This document shows positions 1-5,667 of a DNA stretch of 5,870 bases, piece by piece. The notes beneath the pieces were generated by a model, which saw nothing but the letters and a program-made list of their open reading frames with translations, ran no database searches and was not told the DNA's origin. How positions within the stretch are numbered: the stretch's first letter is position 1; every line of letters begins with the position of its first letter. The translations under genes were made by a program, and so were the position numbers. Source of the stretch: an uncultured Oscillospiraceae bacterium (lineage in GTDB: Bacteria; Bacillota; Clostridia; Oscillospirales; Acutalibacteraceae); contig USBP01000108.1 in the NCBI GenBank assembly GCA_900552985.1, positions 1 to 5,870 of the forward strand, written 5' to 3'.

Positions 1-132
1 GCTTTTGGAATTTATTCCGAAGAGGAAATTCAAACAGTGGGCGCCCTTGCTGCGGCGCTCTATGCTGCGGCAAAGCTGGAGCAGCGGCAGAATGTGCCTG
101 ACAACAAGCGCGGCAAGAAGGGAGGAGATTAA
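1..132 (+). CDS. C-terminal end of an unidentified protein (5' truncated by window)
   Basis: An open frame runs from the first base to the TAA at 130-132, giving the last 43 residues of a protein whose start lies outside the window. The visible tail begins AFGIYSEEEIQTVGALAAAL, continues as an alanine-rich, probably helical stretch, and ends in a charged, lysine- and glycine-rich terminus. The Shine-Dalgarno of the next gene (GGAGGAG, 121-127) lies inside its last codons and its TAA directly abuts the next ATG, so the two genes are almost certainly co-transcribed and probably translationally coupled. That spacing, more than the residues, is what shows this frame is real. I do not recognise the family. 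The EEE-helix-alanine pattern is loosely like the tail of small OadG-type membrane pump subunits, but this is too weak to call. Confidence 0.7.
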   Translation, partial: AFGIYSEEEIQTVGALAAALYAAAKLEQRQNVPDNKRGKKGGD

Positions 133-2469
133 ATGGGACGGTTCTTTCTCTTGCTGCTTGCCGTGGCTCTTATCGCCGTTTTTGCACAGCAGCTGCAAGG
201 TGCCTTGTGTATCGGAGAGCGGTTCAAACGAGGAAAAAGCTCCTATCTCATGGGCCTGCTCTGTGCGGCGGGTGCAGCCGCTGCTGCGGCGATTGGTTTC
301 TTTGGGATTACGGGCCATAATCCGTTGACATGGAGCAGCTCGTCATTTCTCCTGCTGCTGCTCGCCGCCCTTGCGGGCGATTTGCTGTGGATCCTGCTGT
401 GCGCCTGGCCGGTGCGCTGCCACAGAGAACACCCGCTTCGTAGGGAGCTTTATGCGGTCTGTGGGTTGTTGCTGGCCGCCGTTGTGCTGGAAACGACCGC
501 ATTTAACTTCCGGGCATTTGAATCCCTGCGGTTTGAGCCGGTTACAGGTTATTCCGTTGCGGGGGAGGATATTCGAATTGCCATGGAGGAGGACGGTTCC
601 TGCCGGATACGCACAAGCGGGGATACCATTGAACTGTTGGATATCGGGCAGGAGATAAAAAATATGTACCTCCGTGTGCAAACGGGGGAGGGCGGCGCCT
701 GCACGGCAAAGGTGAACCTTTTTGCGACGGATGAGGCGAACGCGCTGTATTTTTCCCTTCCGCAGAAAATCGTTTCCTCCAGTGTGGAGCGCACGCAGTA
801 TTTCCGTCTGCATCTCAGCGGCTGTTCCGAAAAGCTGAAGATACAGCTGGCTGATTTTACGGGAGAAGAGGCTGTTGTGGATGTGCGGTTGAACGCACAG
901 GTGCCCTATAGCATTTCTCTGTTGCGGTTGGCGGTTGTGTTTGCCGGGGCCGTCTTTTTGCTTCTCATTCGCCCTGGCTCGCCGCTTTACCGCTATCGCT
1001 TGCATTGGAGGCTCCCCTGGCAGCGGGCTTTGATTTTTGGCTATGCAGTGCTTCAGCTTGTGCTGCTAGCGGGCCTGACCGTGCAGAACAACACCATGGT
1101 GCATGCGCAGCAGGTGTATGCCCACCATGCGCAATATCAGGAGCTGGCGCGGGCTTTTGCGAGAGGGGAGCTGTATATTGACGATGAGCCCTCCGCTTCG
1201 CTGCAATCGATGGAAAATCCGTATGATACACAGCTGCGCCGGCAGGTGGTGAATACCCAGGCGCAGGAGACATACCGCTGGGACACCTCTTATTATGAGG
1301 GGAAATATTATGTCTATTTCGGCGTTCTCCCGGTGCTGCTGTTTTATCTGCCGTTTTATTTGTTGACTGGGCAGGATTTTCAAACGGTATGGGGAATCGT
1401 CATTTGTGAGGCATTCTGGATTATGGGCGTGATCCTTCTGCTGAGCGCTCTGGCCAGAAAATACTTCCGGAAGACGCCGCTGCTGGTGTTTCTCCTGCTC
1501 TGTATGACGTTTATCAATGGCTGCGGTTTGCTCTGGATCGCACAATCGCCCAGCTTTTATTGCCTGCCGATCCTGTTGGCGGCGGTATTGGCGGTGTGGG
1601 CGCTGTATTTTTGGTTTTCCGCTCAGCGGGGGGAGACGCTCTCCAAGGGCTGCCTATTTGCCGGAGGGCTGTGCGCGGCGCTGACAGCGGCGAGCAGGCC
1701 TCAGTTCCTGGTCGTTTGCATTCCGGCGATTGCACTGTTTTGGGATGCGGTATTCCACAGGCGAACGCTTCTTTCAAAGAAAAGCTTGGGCGCAACGGCG
1801 GCCCTGGCAGTTCCTTTCTTTGTCGTGGCGGCAGGCGTAATGTATTATAACGCGGCGCGGTTTGGCTCGGTGTTCGATTTTGGCGCAAACTACAACCTGA
1901 CGACCAACGACATGACGAGACGCGGGCTTGTGCCGGGGCGGATTCCGCTGGGGCTGTTTACCTATCTATTTCAACCTCCTGCGATTTCCTCTCAATTTCC
2001 ATATTTAAAAAACGTGTCGATTGAAACCGGTTATATGGGGATGACCATTACAGAGGCCTTTTTTGGCGGCGCCTTTGCCGTAAACCTGACGCTGCTGTTC
2101 GGTCTGTTTCCGAGATGTGTCAAACGGGAGCTTCGGGGGAAAGGGCTGTATGCGTTCACAATTCTGGCGTTGGCCTCCAGCGTGCTCGTCGTGATAGCGG
2201 ATACGGAGATGGCCGGCCTATTGCAGCGCTATATCACGGATTTTGCCTGGCTGCTCGCCCTGGCGGCGGCTATTGTAATAATGGCGATGTTTGAAAAATG
2301 GCAGATAGGAGAAGCGCACAAAGGGCTGCTATGCGTTTTTACCGTTTTCTGTGCTTTGAGCCTGCTATATGACCTTTTGCTCTATTTTTCGCCGGGAGAG
2401 ACCTCGATTGCCGAAAGCAGCCCCACCCTCTACTACACAGTTTCGAGCCTGATACAGTTCTGGGCATGA
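133..2469 (+). CDS. Large polytopic membrane protein, GT-C glycosyltransferase-like
   Basis: This 778-residue integral membrane protein has about 13-15 hydrophobic segments. Four lie in the first 122 residues. A soluble, strand-rich domain follows (about 123-262, presumably extracytoplasmic), then two helices (about 265-315), a long loop (316-394), a helix block (395-573), a second loop (574-654) and about four final helices. The first long loop carries the most recognisable motifs: an ARAFARGELY stretch near 340, NPYD at 362-365, WDTSYY at 383-388 and GKYYVYFG at 390-397. The second loop has FGSVFDFGANYNLTTNDM at 577-594. From memory, this combination recurs in clostridial membrane proteins often annotated as glycosyltransferase family 39-like or hypothetical. 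They share the GT-C layout, in which a large outer loop carries acidic catalytic residues and the donor is a polyprenyl-phosphate sugar. Donor, acceptor and catalytic residue are not determinable here; D365 and D384 are candidates. The start is secure: GGAGGAG lies 5 bases upstream and the preceding stop abuts it. No terminator is visible after the stop. Confidence 0.75.
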   Translation: MGRFFLLLLAVALIAVFAQQLQGALCIGERFKRGKSSYLMGLLCAAGAAAAAAIGFFGITGHNPLTWSSSSFLLLLLAALAGDLLWILLCAWPVRCHREHPLRRELYAVCGLLLAAVVLETTAFNFRAFESLRFEPVTGYSVAGEDIRIAMEEDGSCRIRTSGDTIELLDIGQEIKNMYLRVQTGEGGACTAKVNLFATDEANALYFSLPQKIVSSSVERTQYFRLHLSGCSEKLKIQLADFTGEEAVVDVRLNAQVPYSISLLRLAVVFAGAVFLLLIRPGSPLYRYRLHWRLPWQRALIFGYAVLQLVLLAGLTVQNNTMVHAQQVYAHHAQYQELARAFARGELYIDDEPSASLQSMENPYDTQLRRQVVNTQAQETYRWDTSYYEGKYYVYFGVLPVLLFYLPFYLLTGQDFQTVWGIVICEAFWIMGVILLLSALARKYFRKTPLLVFLLLCMTFINGCGLLWIAQSPSFYCLPILLAAVLAVWALYFWFSAQRGETLSKGCLFAGGLCAALTAASRPQFLVVCIPAIALFWDAVFHRRTLLSKKSLGATAALAVPFFVVAAGVMYYNAARFGSVFDFGANYNLTTNDMTRRGLVPGRIPLGLFTYLFQPPAISSQFPYLKNVSIETGYMGMTITEAFFGGAFAVNLTLLFGLFPRCVKRELRGKGLYAFTILALASSVLVVIADTEMAGLLQRYITDFAWLLALAAAIVIMAMFEKWQIGEAHKGLLCVFTVFCALSLLYDLLLYFSPGETSIAESSPTLYYTVSSLIQFWA

Positions 2470-2487
2470 ACCTGCGGCAGATTAGGC

Positions 2488-2516
2488 TTGTTTTCGACGG
2501 TGGAACGCAGTATACT
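2488..2516 (+). promoter_or_regulatory. Sigma-A-type promoter for the NYN-domain gene
   Basis: A -35 box TTGTTT (2488-2493) and a -10 box TATACT (2511-2516) are separated by exactly 17 bases. The -10 matches TATAAT in five of six positions and the -35 keeps the TTG. Transcription would begin near 2523, giving a leader of about 31 bases to the ATG at 2554, with GAGAGGAG (2539-2546) at good spacing. This suggests the NYN gene is transcribed separately from the membrane protein upstream, although no terminator is visible between them and read-through is possible. Confidence 0.65.
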
Positions 2517-2553
2517 AAACTAAATATCGGAAAAGCTTGAGAGGAGCGTATTT

Positions 2554-3333
2554 ATGGAGGAAGCCTCATCAGATCTCCGGTTGGCGGTTTTGATTGACGC
2601 GGATAATGTTCCGTATGCCAATGTAAAGGCAATGCTTGCGGAGATCGCTCGTTACGGCACGCCGACCATCAAACGTATTTATGGGGATTGGACACAACCG
2701 GCGCTTTCGGGATGGAAAAAGGTCCTGCTGGAAAATGCAATCTCGCCGATTCAGCAATATAGCTATACGACGGGCAAAAACTCAACCGATTCTGCCATGA
2801 TTATCGACGCGATGGATCTTTTATACACGAACCGTGTGGACGGCTTCTGCCTGGTGTCGAGCGATTGCGATTTTACCAGGCTCGCTACCCGCCTGCGGGA
2901 GGCAGGCAAACTGGTGATCGGCATTGGCGAGCAAAAAACGCCTACGCCTTTTATTGTGGCCTGCGACCGGTTTATCTATCTGGAGATTTTGCCGGATGAG
3001 AAGGAGAAAAAACAACGCCAGACAAAAAGCAGGAACCAGGCCTCGCATGAGGAACAGGAAGCGCCGTCCGCTGCGCGCCGGAAGAGGACCCGGTTGCCGC
3101 AGGATGTAGCCGAAATGATCGTTGCCTCTGTCAACGATCTTGCGGATGAGAATGGGTGGGCTTTTTTGGGAGATGTTGGAAATCTTTTGCTCAAAAAGCA
3201 ACCGTCGTTTGACAGCCGAAATTATGGCTATCAGAAGCTCTCTCATCTGATTCAGGCAATGGATTATTTTGAGATCGAGCCGCGTGACACGGCGAACGCC
3301 CATGTGAAGCATATCTTTATTCGTGAAAAATGA
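2554..3333 (+). CDS. NYN-domain (PIN-like) putative ribonuclease with C-terminal OST-HTH/LOTUS domain
   Basis: The 259-residue protein is predicted to be cytoplasmic. Residues 8-147 form a NYN domain (LabA/DUF88 type, PIN-like fold). The acidic residues expected to bind the catalytic metal are in place: D15 and D17 in the IDADN strand, D79 in NSTDSAMIIDAMD, and D104 and D106 in the SSDCDF motif. A charged, basic linker (about 148-181) joins it to an OST-HTH/LOTUS domain (about 182-257), a winged-helix-like module known to bind RNA or RNA-associated partners; the GYQKLSHLIQAMDYFEIE segment is typical. This two-domain layout is known in bacteria and is distantly related to the LOTUS proteins MARF1/limkain b1 of animals. 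Metal-dependent RNA cleavage is the expected activity, but the bacterial substrate is generally unknown. The start is fixed by GAGAGGAG 7 bases upstream and by the IDADN strand close behind it. It has its own promoter; its stop lies at the foot of a hairpin. Confidence 0.9.
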   Translation: MEEASSDLRLAVLIDADNVPYANVKAMLAEIARYGTPTIKRIYGDWTQPALSGWKKVLLENAISPIQQYSYTTGKNSTDSAMIIDAMDLLYTNRVDGFCLVSSDCDFTRLATRLREAGKLVIGIGEQKTPTPFIVACDRFIYLEILPDEKEKKQRQTKSRNQASHEEQEAPSAARRKRTRLPQDVAEMIVASVNDLADENGWAFLGDVGNLLLKKQPSFDSRNYGYQKLSHLIQAMDYFEIEPRDTANAHVKHIFIREK

Positions 3334-3369
3334 TATGAAAAGGCGGCTTTTATAAGCGGCCGTTCATAT
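3333..3369 (+). other. Imperfect long hairpin just after the NYN gene, possible weak terminator or RNA 3' structure
   Basis: ATATGAA (3333-3339) can pair with TTCATAT (3363-3369). Inside it, GGCGGCTT (3342-3349) pairs with AAGCGGCC (3354-3361) apart from one G-G mismatch, leaving a TTAT loop. The structure begins on the last base of the NYN stop codon. It lacks the clean T-run of a standard intrinsic terminator immediately after the stem. However, a second TTCATAT (3374-3380) lies 11 bases after the first and is followed directly by TTTT, so an alternative, longer pairing would end in a T-run. It may terminate inefficiently, protect the mRNA end, or only appear structured. Confidence 0.4.
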
Positions 3370-3374
3370 ATGGT

Positions 3375-3403
3375 TCATATTTTTGTGTCAAAATAAAAAC
3401 AAT
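3375..3403 (+). promoter_or_regulatory. Possible sporulation sigma-E-like promoter upstream of the small gene (weak)
   Basis: TCATATT (3375-3381) fits the Bacillus subtilis sigma-E -35 pattern KMATATT. Fourteen bases later AAAACAAT (3396-3403) matches six of eight positions of the -10 pattern CATACAHT. Transcription would start near 3410, leaving a leader of about 32 bases to the ATG at 3442. I found no good sigma-A promoter in this gap. The region is AT-rich, so a chance match is quite possible, and it is not known that this organism sporulates. Confidence 0.22.
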
Positions 3404-3441
3404 GAGCCATGAAGGATTTCGCATAGAAAGGAAGTGTTTCA

Positions 3442-3552
3442 ATGATCTCGATTATGGAAATCGTCCTGAGCCTGCTCAGCGCTATTTCAAATCCGCTTGC
3501 CGAAGCCTTTGGCGATTGGATGCAGTCGATTGTCCTTGGTATCTTTGGTTAA
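3442..3552 (+). CDS. 36-residue acidic, hydrophobic small protein, unidentified
   Basis: The frame starts at ATG 3442 with a good Shine-Dalgarno, AAAGGAAG (3427-3434), 7 bases upstream, and ends at TAA 3550-3552. A strong intrinsic terminator begins 8 bases later. The start of the peptide reads MISIMEIVLSLLSAIS and its end reads WMQSIVLGIFG. It has no lysine, arginine or histidine, and only three acidic residues (E6, E21, D25). Two hydrophobic, probably helical halves (about 1-16 and 19-36) are separated by an Asn-Pro break at 17-18. This composition suggests a membrane-associated or amphipathic peptide. It is shorter than usual gene-calling limits and could easily be missing from annotations. 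I do not recognise a family. Possibilities include a membrane-active or toxin-like peptide, a sporulation-associated small protein, or a regulator of a membrane complex; none is supported directly. The case that it is a gene rests on the ribosome binding site, the terminator and otherwise unused space. Confidence 0.6.
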   Translation: MISIMEIVLSLLSAISNPLAEAFGDWMQSIVLGIFG

Positions 3553-3560
3553 ACGGTATA

Positions 3561-3606
3561 AAAACGCTCCGGGAAGCGCCAGCATGGCTCCCGGAGCGTT
3601 TTTTTA
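3561..3606. terminator. Strong intrinsic terminator, probably bidirectional
   Basis: AAAACGCTCCGGGA (3561-3574) is perfectly complementary to TCCCGGAGCGTTTT (3589-3602). An inner GCC/GGC pair (3578-3580 with 3586-3588) closes a small AGCAT loop. On the + strand the stem runs into a TTTTTTT tract (3599-3605). On the - strand it runs into TTTTT followed by ATACC, so it should also stop transcription of plsC, which ends 55 bases to the right. It separates the convergent small gene (or NYN unit) from the plsC unit. Confidence 0.92.
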
Positions 3607-3661
3607 TTTAGACAGAGGAAAAGCGCGCAATGAGATTGCAGCCGCCTCACCGTTTCGCCTT

Positions 3662-4402
3662 TTAAAGAAGGCCGGAGGCATTCTTTTCACATGTGCCGGC
3701 AGCTGCGGCGATTTTCTCACGCACAGCAGCCCCCAGTCCTTTGCGCTCTTCCCGGCTCAGGCCTGCAGTCGAGAGGGGAGGCAAAACAGTGAGTGTGACG
3801 CGGGCCGGCTTGATCCACATATGGTTTGCCTCCATCACCCGGTAAGTGCCGCTGATGCGGACAGGAACAAGCGGCACCTGGGCCTTTTCCGCCATTTTAA
3901 AGGCGCCGTTTTTAAATTCCCCCATTGCTTCGCCGCGGCTGCGCGTCCCCTCCGGGAAGATGGTGATGGAATACCCCTTTTGCAGCAGGGCGACGCCTTC
4001 CCGCAGGGATTCCATCGCGCTGCGCGCATTTTCCCGATCCAGGAAGATACAGCCGAGATACCGCATCCAGGTGCGGATCATGGGGATTTTATCCGCCTCC
4101 TTTTTAGCGATCAGGCCGTGTGGCTGATCCAAATATCCAAGCAGGGTAGGAATATCGAACAGACCCTGATGGTTGCTCACGAACACACAGGCGCCTGTGG
4201 GGATGTTTTCAAGCCCGTGGACAACGACCTTTACTCCCGCAAGCTTCAACAACCTGCGAGACCATTTCTGCACAGCCTGGGATACCAGCGCATCCCTTTC
4301 CGCGATTTTGCCGGCTTTTGTCAGCTTTTTCGCACGATGTATCTTGGGAAGGACGGCGATGAGATATCCCCAAAAGTATAGGAACCAAATGATTGTCCGC
4401 AT
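3662..4402 (-). CDS. plsC: 1-acyl-sn-glycerol-3-phosphate acyltransferase (lysophosphatidate acyltransferase)
   Basis: This enzyme transfers an acyl group to the sn-2 position of lysophosphatidic acid to make phosphatidic acid, the precursor of membrane phospholipids. It acts at the cytoplasmic membrane. With the start at 4402 the protein is 246 residues, usual for PlsC. An N-terminal hydrophobic helix (about 4-19) anchors it. The catalytic NHQGLFD motif (H78 and D83 of the HX4D signature) is at 77-83, and FPEGTRSRG, which binds the glycerol phosphate, is at 149-157. A basic KK pair at 100-101 and the later VPLVPV block (176-181) also fit the family. A longer reading would begin at 4435. I prefer 4402 because AAAGGAG (4413-4419) lies 10 bases upstream of it, while the 4435 ATG has no ribosome binding site and lies at or upstream of the predicted transcription start near 4432. 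It follows pheA on the same strand but has its own promoter, and ends 55 bases before a shared terminator. Confidence 0.93.
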   Translation of the reverse strand: MRTIIWFLYFWGYLIAVLPKIHRAKKLTKAGKIAERDALVSQAVQKWSRRLLKLAGVKVVVHGLENIPTGACVFVSNHQGLFDIPTLLGYLDQPHGLIAKKEADKIPMIRTWMRYLGCIFLDRENARSAMESLREGVALLQKGYSITIFPEGTRSRGEAMGEFKNGAFKMAEKAQVPLVPVRISGTYRVMEANHMWIKPARVTLTVLPPLSTAGLSREERKGLGAAVREKIAAAAGTCEKNASGLL

Positions 4403-4412
4403 ACGATAGAAT

Positions 4413-4419
4413 CTCCTTT
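4413..4419 (-). promoter_or_regulatory. Shine-Dalgarno that decides the plsC start
   Basis: On the - strand this reads AAAGGAG, 10 bases before the ATG at 4402. It lies downstream of the alternative ATG at 4435 and so can serve only the shorter start. Confidence 0.75.
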
Positions 4420-4438
4420 GTCTGCGTATTGCCATGCC

Positions 4439-4467
4439 ATCATAACATTCCGACAGCCCAAAGGCAA
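4439..4467 (-). promoter_or_regulatory. Extended -10 sigma-A-type promoter for plsC
   Basis: Read on the - strand, TTGCCT (4467-4462) is followed after exactly 17 bases by TATGAT (4444-4439). The -10 is preceded by TGT, an extended -10 element. The -10 matches five of six consensus bases and the -35 four of six. Transcription would start near 4432, giving a leader of about 30 bases to the ATG at 4402. The promoter lies wholly in the gap between pheA and plsC, so plsC can be expressed independently of phenylalanine synthesis. Confidence 0.75.
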
Positions 4468-4489
4468 GGGGAAAAAGGGGAAAAAGGGG
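4468..4489 (-). repeat. GGGGAAAAA tandem repeat upstream of the plsC -35 box, possible UP-like element
   Basis: On the + strand GGGG (4468-4471), AAAAA, GGGG, AAAAA and GGGG follow one another, two 9-base units plus a final GGGG. Read in the plsC direction, the two T-tracts fall at about -40 to -44 and -49 to -53 relative to the predicted start, the places occupied by the proximal and distal halves of an UP element. The tandem unit is seen directly; the UP-element role is inferred. Confidence 0.5.
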
Positions 4490-4515
4490 CGGCGGATTTT
4501 ATGTAGAGCAATGTG

Positions 4516-5667
4516 TTAATCTGCCGACGCTCCCGTGCGTTCCATGTAATTGCCGAGCAGGGTGAAAGCGGGAAGCTCCTCCTGCAGGGCGCACAGCAGG
4601 CGCAAGGTGCCTGCTTCCCGCACGTTGCCGGTGAAATCCAGGTAAAAATAGTATTGAAAATTGCTGTCTGGAATTGGGCGGGACTCAATCTTGGTCAGGT
4701 TCAGCCCGCAGCGGGCAAAGCGGGCCAACACGTTATAAAGGGAACCGGTGGTGTGCGGCAGGGTGAAAATCAGGCTGATTTTATCTGCCTGCGGCAAAAT
4801 ACGCATCTCGCGGGAGATGGCGATAAAACGGGTGGCGTTGTTTTTGCTTGTCTGAATATCTTTCTCCAAAATTTGCAGCCCAAAAATACGCGCGGCGTCA
4901 GCTGAGGCAATTGCAGCGGCTTCCCGCTCCCCTGTTTCAGAGAGACGCTTGGCCGCCGTGTTGGAGCAGGGCACGGGGGAAAGGCCGTGCGATTCCAGGT
5001 ATTCGGCGCACTGGGCAAGCCCCTGTGGATGGGAATAAACCCGCCTGAGCTCCCGGAGTGAGACGCCGGGCAGGGCCATCAGGCAGTGGTGAATCGGGAG
5101 GTCTACCGCCGCCGCGATGGAGAGACGGTACCGGAGCATCAGGTCGAAGGTTTCATGGACAGAGCCGGCGTAGGAGTTCTCAATCGGCACCACCCCGAAA
5201 TCGGCCGCTCCATCGGCAACAGCCGCAAATACCTCCTCAAAACCGTGGTAAAACGAAACCTCTTTTTGTGGAAAGAGCAGCTGTGCGGCGGCATCCGCAT
5301 AGGCGCCGCTGACGCCGGAGCAGGCAACCCGGGGGGCTTCCGGCCAGGATTGACCGGCGGCCAGCGCATTCGTGACCTGATCGCGCAGAGCCTGGCCGCC
5401 GCCGAGCGCATCGTGCTGCAAGGCGCGGCTCGCTTCCATCATGGAGGCGTAAACGCCCTGCAAGGCGCTCCCATATGCGCCGCCCCGGGCACAAATACGC
5501 TCCAAAATTTGCCGCTCGCGCTGTGCGTCCAACACGGGAAGCCCTGCTTCCCGTTTGATTTCCGCCACCTTTCCGGCTGCCTCCATGCGGCGGATCAGGA
5601 GGGGCAGGAGCTGATCGTCAATGGCGTTGATCTCCTGCCGGATTTCATGAAGCTTTGGGTTATCCAC
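4516..5667 (-). CDS. pheA: Bifunctional chorismate mutase / prephenate dehydratase (P-protein) with ACT domain
   Basis: This cytoplasmic enzyme converts chorismate to prephenate and then to phenylpyruvate, the committed route to phenylalanine. At 383 residues it matches the usual three-domain P-protein. The AroQ-type chorismate mutase domain (about 1-90) keeps the active-site set R10, R27, K38, D47, R50, E51 and probably Q84. The prephenate dehydratase domain (about 112-288) has PIENSYAGSV at 161-170 and the catalytic NNATRF with T279-R280-F281. The ACT domain (about 297-372) carries GSLY (308-311) and ESRP (328-331), the two motifs linked to phenylalanine binding, so feedback inhibition by phenylalanine is expected. 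The start is a GTG at 5667, overlapping the last 8 bases of aroC, with GGGGGAGGTGG just upstream; no in-frame ATG lies near. Overlap and order suggest translational coupling to aroC. No terminator hairpin is visible after its stop, so some read-through into plsC is possible. Confidence 0.96.
   Translation of the reverse strand: MDNPKLHEIRQEINAIDDQLLPLLIRRMEAAGKVAEIKREAGLPVLDAQRERQILERICARGGAYGSALQGVYASMMEASRALQHDALGGGQALRDQVTNALAAGQSWPEAPRVACSGVSGAYADAAAQLLFPQKEVSFYHGFEEVFAAVADGAADFGVVPIENSYAGSVHETFDLMLRYRLSIAAAVDLPIHHCLMALPGVSLRELRRVYSHPQGLAQCAEYLESHGLSPVPCSNTAAKRLSETGEREAAAIASADAARIFGLQILEKDIQTSKNNATRFIAISREMRILPQADKISLIFTLPHTTGSLYNVLARFARCGLNLTKIESRPIPDSNFQYYFYLDFTGNVREAGTLRLLCALQEELPAFTLLGNYMERTGASAD

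Noticed and set aside
343..1005. A 220-codon - strand frame inside the membrane protein gene
   Set aside because: It is antisense to a convincing transmembrane coding frame, has low-complexity composition and no start signals.
2470..2487. Terminator after the large membrane protein gene
   Set aside because: I looked for a GC-rich stem with a T-run before the 2488 promoter and found none.
3402..3611. A 69-codon + strand frame overlapping the small gene in another frame
   Set aside because: It has no Shine-Dalgarno, its last third is encoded by the terminator hairpin, and the 3442 frame has a proper ribosome binding site.
3497..4381. A long + strand open frame of 294 codons opposite plsC
   Set aside because: It lies almost wholly antisense to a well-supported plsC, crosses the strong terminator at 3561-3606, has no ribosome binding site, and its translation resembles no protein family. 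It is a by-product of GC-rich codon use on the other strand.
4468..4494. Possible G-quadruplex in the GGGGAAAAA repeat
   Set aside because: Only three clean G4 runs are present, with 5-base A loops; the fourth would have to be a GG pair, so a stable four-stranded structure is not well supported. The promoter-position explanation fits better.
4490..4515. Terminator after pheA
   Set aside because: The - strand sequence after the stop contains C- and T-rich tracts but no matching stem, so an intrinsic terminator cannot be called.
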